This document shows, piece after piece, positions 60,932 to 64,000 of a stretch of 64,000 bases of DNA. The notes under the pieces are model-generated. The model was not told the origin of the DNA, did no database searches, and saw only the letters and a program-made list of their open reading frames with translations. Origin of the DNA: Salinarchaeum laminariae (GTDB taxonomy: Archaea; Halobacteriota; Halobacteria; Halobacteriales; Salinarchaeaceae); the NCBI RefSeq assembly GCF_023204835.1, contig NZ_CP096270.1:1054001-1118000 (forward strand). The letters run 5' to 3'. Position 1 is the first letter of the stretch. Every line of letters begins with the position of its first letter. Position numbers and translations under genes: made by a program.

Positions 60932-63900
60932 TTATCGAACGAGTGCTGCCAGTCTACGTTCGACGATTTCGGATGGCCATGACGACTCTACTGTCTCGCG
61001 TTCAACGCCGAAGGTTTCCACCGCCCGATTGACGGAGTTCGTTGAGTGCTTCTGCTGCTCAAAGATGTACGAGTAGGCGGTTACCTGGAGTTCGTACCGA
61101 CGTTGGGTCTCTGGTGTTTGGTCTGTCAGCGTGATCTTCACGTCGTCGACGTACCGTTCCCCGGAGGGCATTTCGACGACGAAATCGCACGTTCCATGGA
61201 TCTCGATTTCGACGTCGTCGATGGTGACGAGGCCGTCGACCGGTTTTTCGACGGTGACGTTTTCGGCCTGCTGGATCCGGCTCCACAAGTCGGAGGTGAG
61301 GAAGTCGTTCAGTACCTCCTCTCGGAAGAAAGTGTACAGATCGTCGCGTTCGTTGTCATCGATTCGTGGAGCGTGACCGTCCACGACGTCGTCGAAGAGG
61401 GACCGAACATCGTTCCCTGGGGACCGGAGTGCTCGTTCCGGGAGGTCGCGTTCGACGAGCGTTGTCAGGACTTCGTGTAAGCAGGACCCGACGTCGTCTG
61501 GCCCAAGTTCGTCGAACTGTAGGGGGACGTGGTCAGGAACGTCGTTAGCATCTGTGTGTAGCGCCTTCCCGAGGAGGTGGTTGAGTGCCTGTCCGTCGAG
61601 ATCTTCGGTGAGCGGACATAGCGTGGAGGGGTTGGTGAATCGTGGCACCCAGGAGGCGAGTTCGGAGCGACGCGGTGGATTGACGGCGACGTCGACGTCG
61701 CGTGATGTGGATGGGTTCGACCATGCTGCTTGGAGTGCGACGTCGTTGACGCCGACGTCGAACGAGGTGTCGTTCGTTTCGGCGTCCGGGTTAACGGTGT
61801 AGGTGCCCGTCTCGTCGCCGGTGAAGTTGAGGCCGGCTCGAATGGTGTCGAGCCACCGGTCACGGGGTCGGGGTTCTCCGGGGAAGGACTGTGGGAGTGG
61901 TACGACGATATGGTCCTGTGCACGGGTCATTGCTACGTAGAGCAGACGCCACGCCTCAGCTCGCTCGTTTGCTGCAACTCGTGTGAGTCGTTCAGGGCCG
62001 ACGAGTGACGTCGGGTCCGCGGATTTGGCGACGTCGTCGGACCAGTATCCTGTGGCCCAGCGAAGCCCGACGTCGCGGCCGCGCGTGTCTTCGGGGTCGT
62101 AGAGGCCGTTGACGAACGGTGGGATCGAAATGTCTGTGGGGATGTCGGTGTTTGTCGGCGGTGCGAGTCCGGCGATGCTCCCCTGAGTGATGATGCGTTG
62201 GGCGTGTGGACCGTGGGCCCAGAGGTCGAATCCGGGATTCGCCACGACGATGACATCGTCTTGATCGCCCTTCGAGTCGTGTACTGTGCGGAATTCGACG
62301 TCGTGTTTCGTGTCGGCGGTGCTCGGTTCGTTCGGTCCCATGTATGGGTCTTCTCTGAACGGGGCGAGTAATTCGGCGAGTTCACGAGGGAGGAGGTGTT
62401 CGTCCCCCTCCCATTCTCTGATCGTCTCGACGAGGGCGTCGAGATTGGCGACTCGTTGTGCAGGATCGACGTCGAAACATCCATGCGGATTTGCTCGGAG
62501 GGCGAGCGTCTCGATGATGTCATCTACGTATGTTCCAGCTGGACGTGAGAGGCAGTCGCCGCGTCTTTCGCGGAGTTCGACGAGCCCTTCGAGTACGTGC
62601 TGGTGAGCGGCCGCGAGGTCACCGTCGTCGAGAACGGCCTCTATGTCCCAGTGATTGCTCTCGAATTCGTTTTCGAGTGATTCGATCCCAAGGTCCGACT
62701 CGGCGATGAGGCCACGCGTTCGCTCAGCGTCAGCTGGTGCGCCGAGCCATTCACAGACGTCGAGCACTGCGTTGACGACGTCGCATTCGAAGAGGTCTTC
62801 ACTGGCGTTCCGAACGTTGAGCCCCTCCTCTTCGAACGCTTCTTCGTACGCATCCATTTTCGAGGACCACCGGAACAATACGGTGATTCCGAGGGGGTCA
62901 CCGTCATCGTCGGTGAACGTCCCATCTGCGAGCCCCTTGGAGAGGAGCGTCGCCAGCGTCGTTGCTTCCCCACGACCTTCGTGAGGTTTGATCCAGGTGT
63001 AAGAATCTGGGTCCGAAGCCACGGGGTCGAACGCAGCGATGTGAACGTTTGACTGTCCAGTCGGATCTCGTGCAGCATCGAGGCCCGGGTACTGGACGTC
63101 CAACTCTCCGAGATCCCCGCGTGCCGGATCAGTGAGGGCTGCCTCAGAGATTTCGTTGATCGCTTTGGCGACGTCGGGGACACTCCGATACGTGGTCGTC
63201 GCGGTCCGGTGCTCGTGGACGTCCCAGTCGATCCCGAGATACCTCCCGGCGGTCGTTGCTGTCCCGAAGAGGGTTGGTTCGGCGTGCCTCCACAGGTAGA
63301 CGCTCTGGAGGAGGTCACCGGCTGCGAACACTCGCGTACGAGGATTGACCAGGTGGGAGAGTGCAGCGTGCTGAATCGACGAAACATCTTGAGCCTCGTC
63401 GATGATCAGGCTCTGGACTCGTGTTTGGTACCGCTGTTTGATCCTGGTCCGGTGGTCGTCATCGACGTCGTCGAGTCGGTCGTCGAAATACGCGTCCACG
63501 AGGTACGCCACGTCCGTATGTGAGACGGCTCCTTGATCGCGGATGGTTCGTCGATACGCCCGCCGGTACGCTTTGAGCACGACACAGAAGTCCTCGATGC
63601 AGGCACTCCAGTCGTCGTAGAGCCGTGAATCAGCGTCACTGATCGTGCTTCGTTCATCGTCGTCGATTTTGTCGTAGATTCTAGCGTCGACATCTGTTCC
63701 CACGTAGCGATCAACAGCAGCAGCGACGTCGTCGAACGATTCTGGACGACCGTCCGCGTACACGTCGTTGAGGGTTCGTTCGAGTTCAGCTTGAAACTCC
63801 ACCGTCGAGATTCGACGGTCCCGGCAGTGCGTAACGGCGGCTTCAAGCATATCGCTCACGCCGTCGTCGTACTCGGCGTCGGGATAGGCGTCCTCCAGCC

Positions 63901-64000
63901 GCTCCAGTCGCTGCGCCAGATCTGAATCGTTCTGAAGAGCCCGATAACAAGATGCATGCAGTTGCTTTTGTCGCGCAGTATTCCCGACAGCCGGCATTTC
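60932..64000 (-). CDS. UvrD/AddA-type helicase-nuclease (5' end outside window)
   Basis: At least 1,022 residues, with the frame open to the right edge. Superfamily 1 helicase motifs from II onward are visible: LIIDEAQDVSSIQ (II), AAGDLLQSVYLWRHAEP (III), TTTYRSVPDVAKAI (IV), FRTVHDSKGDQDDVIVV (V) and AWRLLYVAMTRAQDHIVV (VI). The Walker A motif must lie beyond the edge. The C-terminal 200 residues form a RecB-type nuclease: GSCLHEVLTTL, then HGTCDFVVEM and YVDDVKITL (D ... D-x-K). This is the AddA/RecB arrangement used to process DNA ends, and it also occurs in phage-defence loci. No AddB-like gene is in the window. Confidence 0.83.
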   Translation of the reverse strand, partial: EMPAVGNTARQKQLHASCYRALQNDSDLAQRLERLEDAYPDAEYDDGVSDMLEAAVTHCRDRRISTVEFQAELERTLNDVYADGRPESFDDVAAAVDRYVGTDVDARIYDKIDDDERSTISDADSRLYDDWSACIEDFCVVLKAYRRAYRRTIRDQGAVSHTDVAYLVDAYFDDRLDDVDDDHRTRIKQRYQTRVQSLIIDEAQDVSSIQHAALSHLVNPRTRVFAAGDLLQSVYLWRHAEPTLFGTATTAGRYLGIDWDVHEHRTATTTYRSVPDVAKAINEISEAALTDPARGDLGELDVQYPGLDAARDPTGQSNVHIAAFDPVASDPDSYTWIKPHEGRGEATTLATLLSKGLADGTFTDDDGDPLGITVLFRWSSKMDAYEEAFEEEGLNVRNASEDLFECDVVNAVLDVCEWLGAPADAERTRGLIAESDLGIESLENEFESNHWDIEAVLDDGDLAAAHQHVLEGLVELRERRGDCLSRPAGTYVDDIIETLALRANPHGCFDVDPAQRVANLDALVETIREWEGDEHLLPRELAELLAPFREDPYMGPNEPSTADTKHDVEFRTVHDSKGDQDDVIVVANPGFDLWAHGPHAQRIITQGSIAGLAPPTNTDIPTDISIPPFVNGLYDPEDTRGRDVGLRWATGYWSDDVAKSADPTSLVGPERLTRVAANERAEAWRLLYVAMTRAQDHIVVPLPQSFPGEPRPRDRWLDTIRAGLNFTGDETGTYTVNPDAETNDTSFDVGVNDVALQAAWSNPSTSRDVDVAVNPPRRSELASWVPRFTNPSTLCPLTEDLDGQALNHLLGKALHTDANDVPDHVPLQFDELGPDDVGSCLHEVLTTLVERDLPERALRSPGNDVRSLFDDVVDGHAPRIDDNERDDLYTFFREEVLNDFLTSDLWSRIQQAENVTVEKPVDGLVTIDDVEIEIHGTCDFVVEMPSGERYVDDVKITLTDQTPETQRRYELQVTAYSYIFEQQKHSTNSVNRAVETFGVERETVESSWPSEIVERRLAALVR

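Overview
The window is chromosomal DNA of a haloarchaeon (class Halobacteria). The evidence is the very high GC content, Asp/Glu-rich proteins, TATA-type promoters, anti-SD-complementary GGAGGTGA motifs, an archaeal-type alaS, a pheS-pheT operon, cmi4, a PibD-like prepilin peptidase, a TRASH/KaiC-like ATPase and many small haloarchaea-only membrane proteins. Genus cannot be resolved. No rRNA, complete tRNA, CRISPR array or replication-origin gene was recognised.

Bases 1-41,640 are a core region of mostly ordinary single genes: translation (alaS, pheST, trpS), DNA repair (mutY), carbon and amino-acid metabolism (rpiA, maeB, hisI, aspartokinase), cofactor and redox genes (CobW-type metal chaperone, moaB, FMN reductase, a cytochrome-b/Fe-S/CCG oxidoreductase, cydAB), a prepilin peptidase, and small membrane or zinc-ribbon proteins. 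Points of interest here are a TetR regulon marked by matching palindromes (13.07 and 14.33-14.40 kb), a decayed tandem paralogue (5.57-5.75 kb), an interspersed intergenic repeat family (19.8, 23.7 and 26.85 kb), a cluster of strong hairpins at 19.93-20.06 kb, and a stand-alone Cas4-like protein that seems to lack catalytic residues.

Bases 41,640-64,000 are accessory. Codon choice becomes mixed, AT-rich spacers appear, and the content is a ribbon-helix-helix-like protein with a tyrosine recombinase, an archaeal ATPase with a C-terminal nuclease-like domain, a beta-CASP-type metallo-hydrolase with a long acidic tail, several proteins of unknown function, an unusually large DDE transposase-like protein, gene remnants, and a partial UvrD/AddA-type helicase-nuclease running off the right edge.

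The most notable structure is a 5.66-kb cargo unit at 54,137-59,793. It has 12-bp terminal inverted repeats (GGCTCTGTTGAA, resembling IS6-family ends), second inner repeats (CGTGCTGAATACAG), and a perfect 8-bp direct duplication AATCCTTC on both flanks. It has no transposase of its own. It carries a recombinase fragment, a CopD-like membrane protein, an HTH regulator with a small membrane partner, and an 859-aa RND/MMPL transporter. A 15-bp near-palindrome TCCCAAAAYGTGGGA occurs both in the regulator's upstream region and upstream of the RND gene, suggesting a self-contained regulated export module that moved as one piece. Removing the unit and one duplication restores an open frame in the host DNA.
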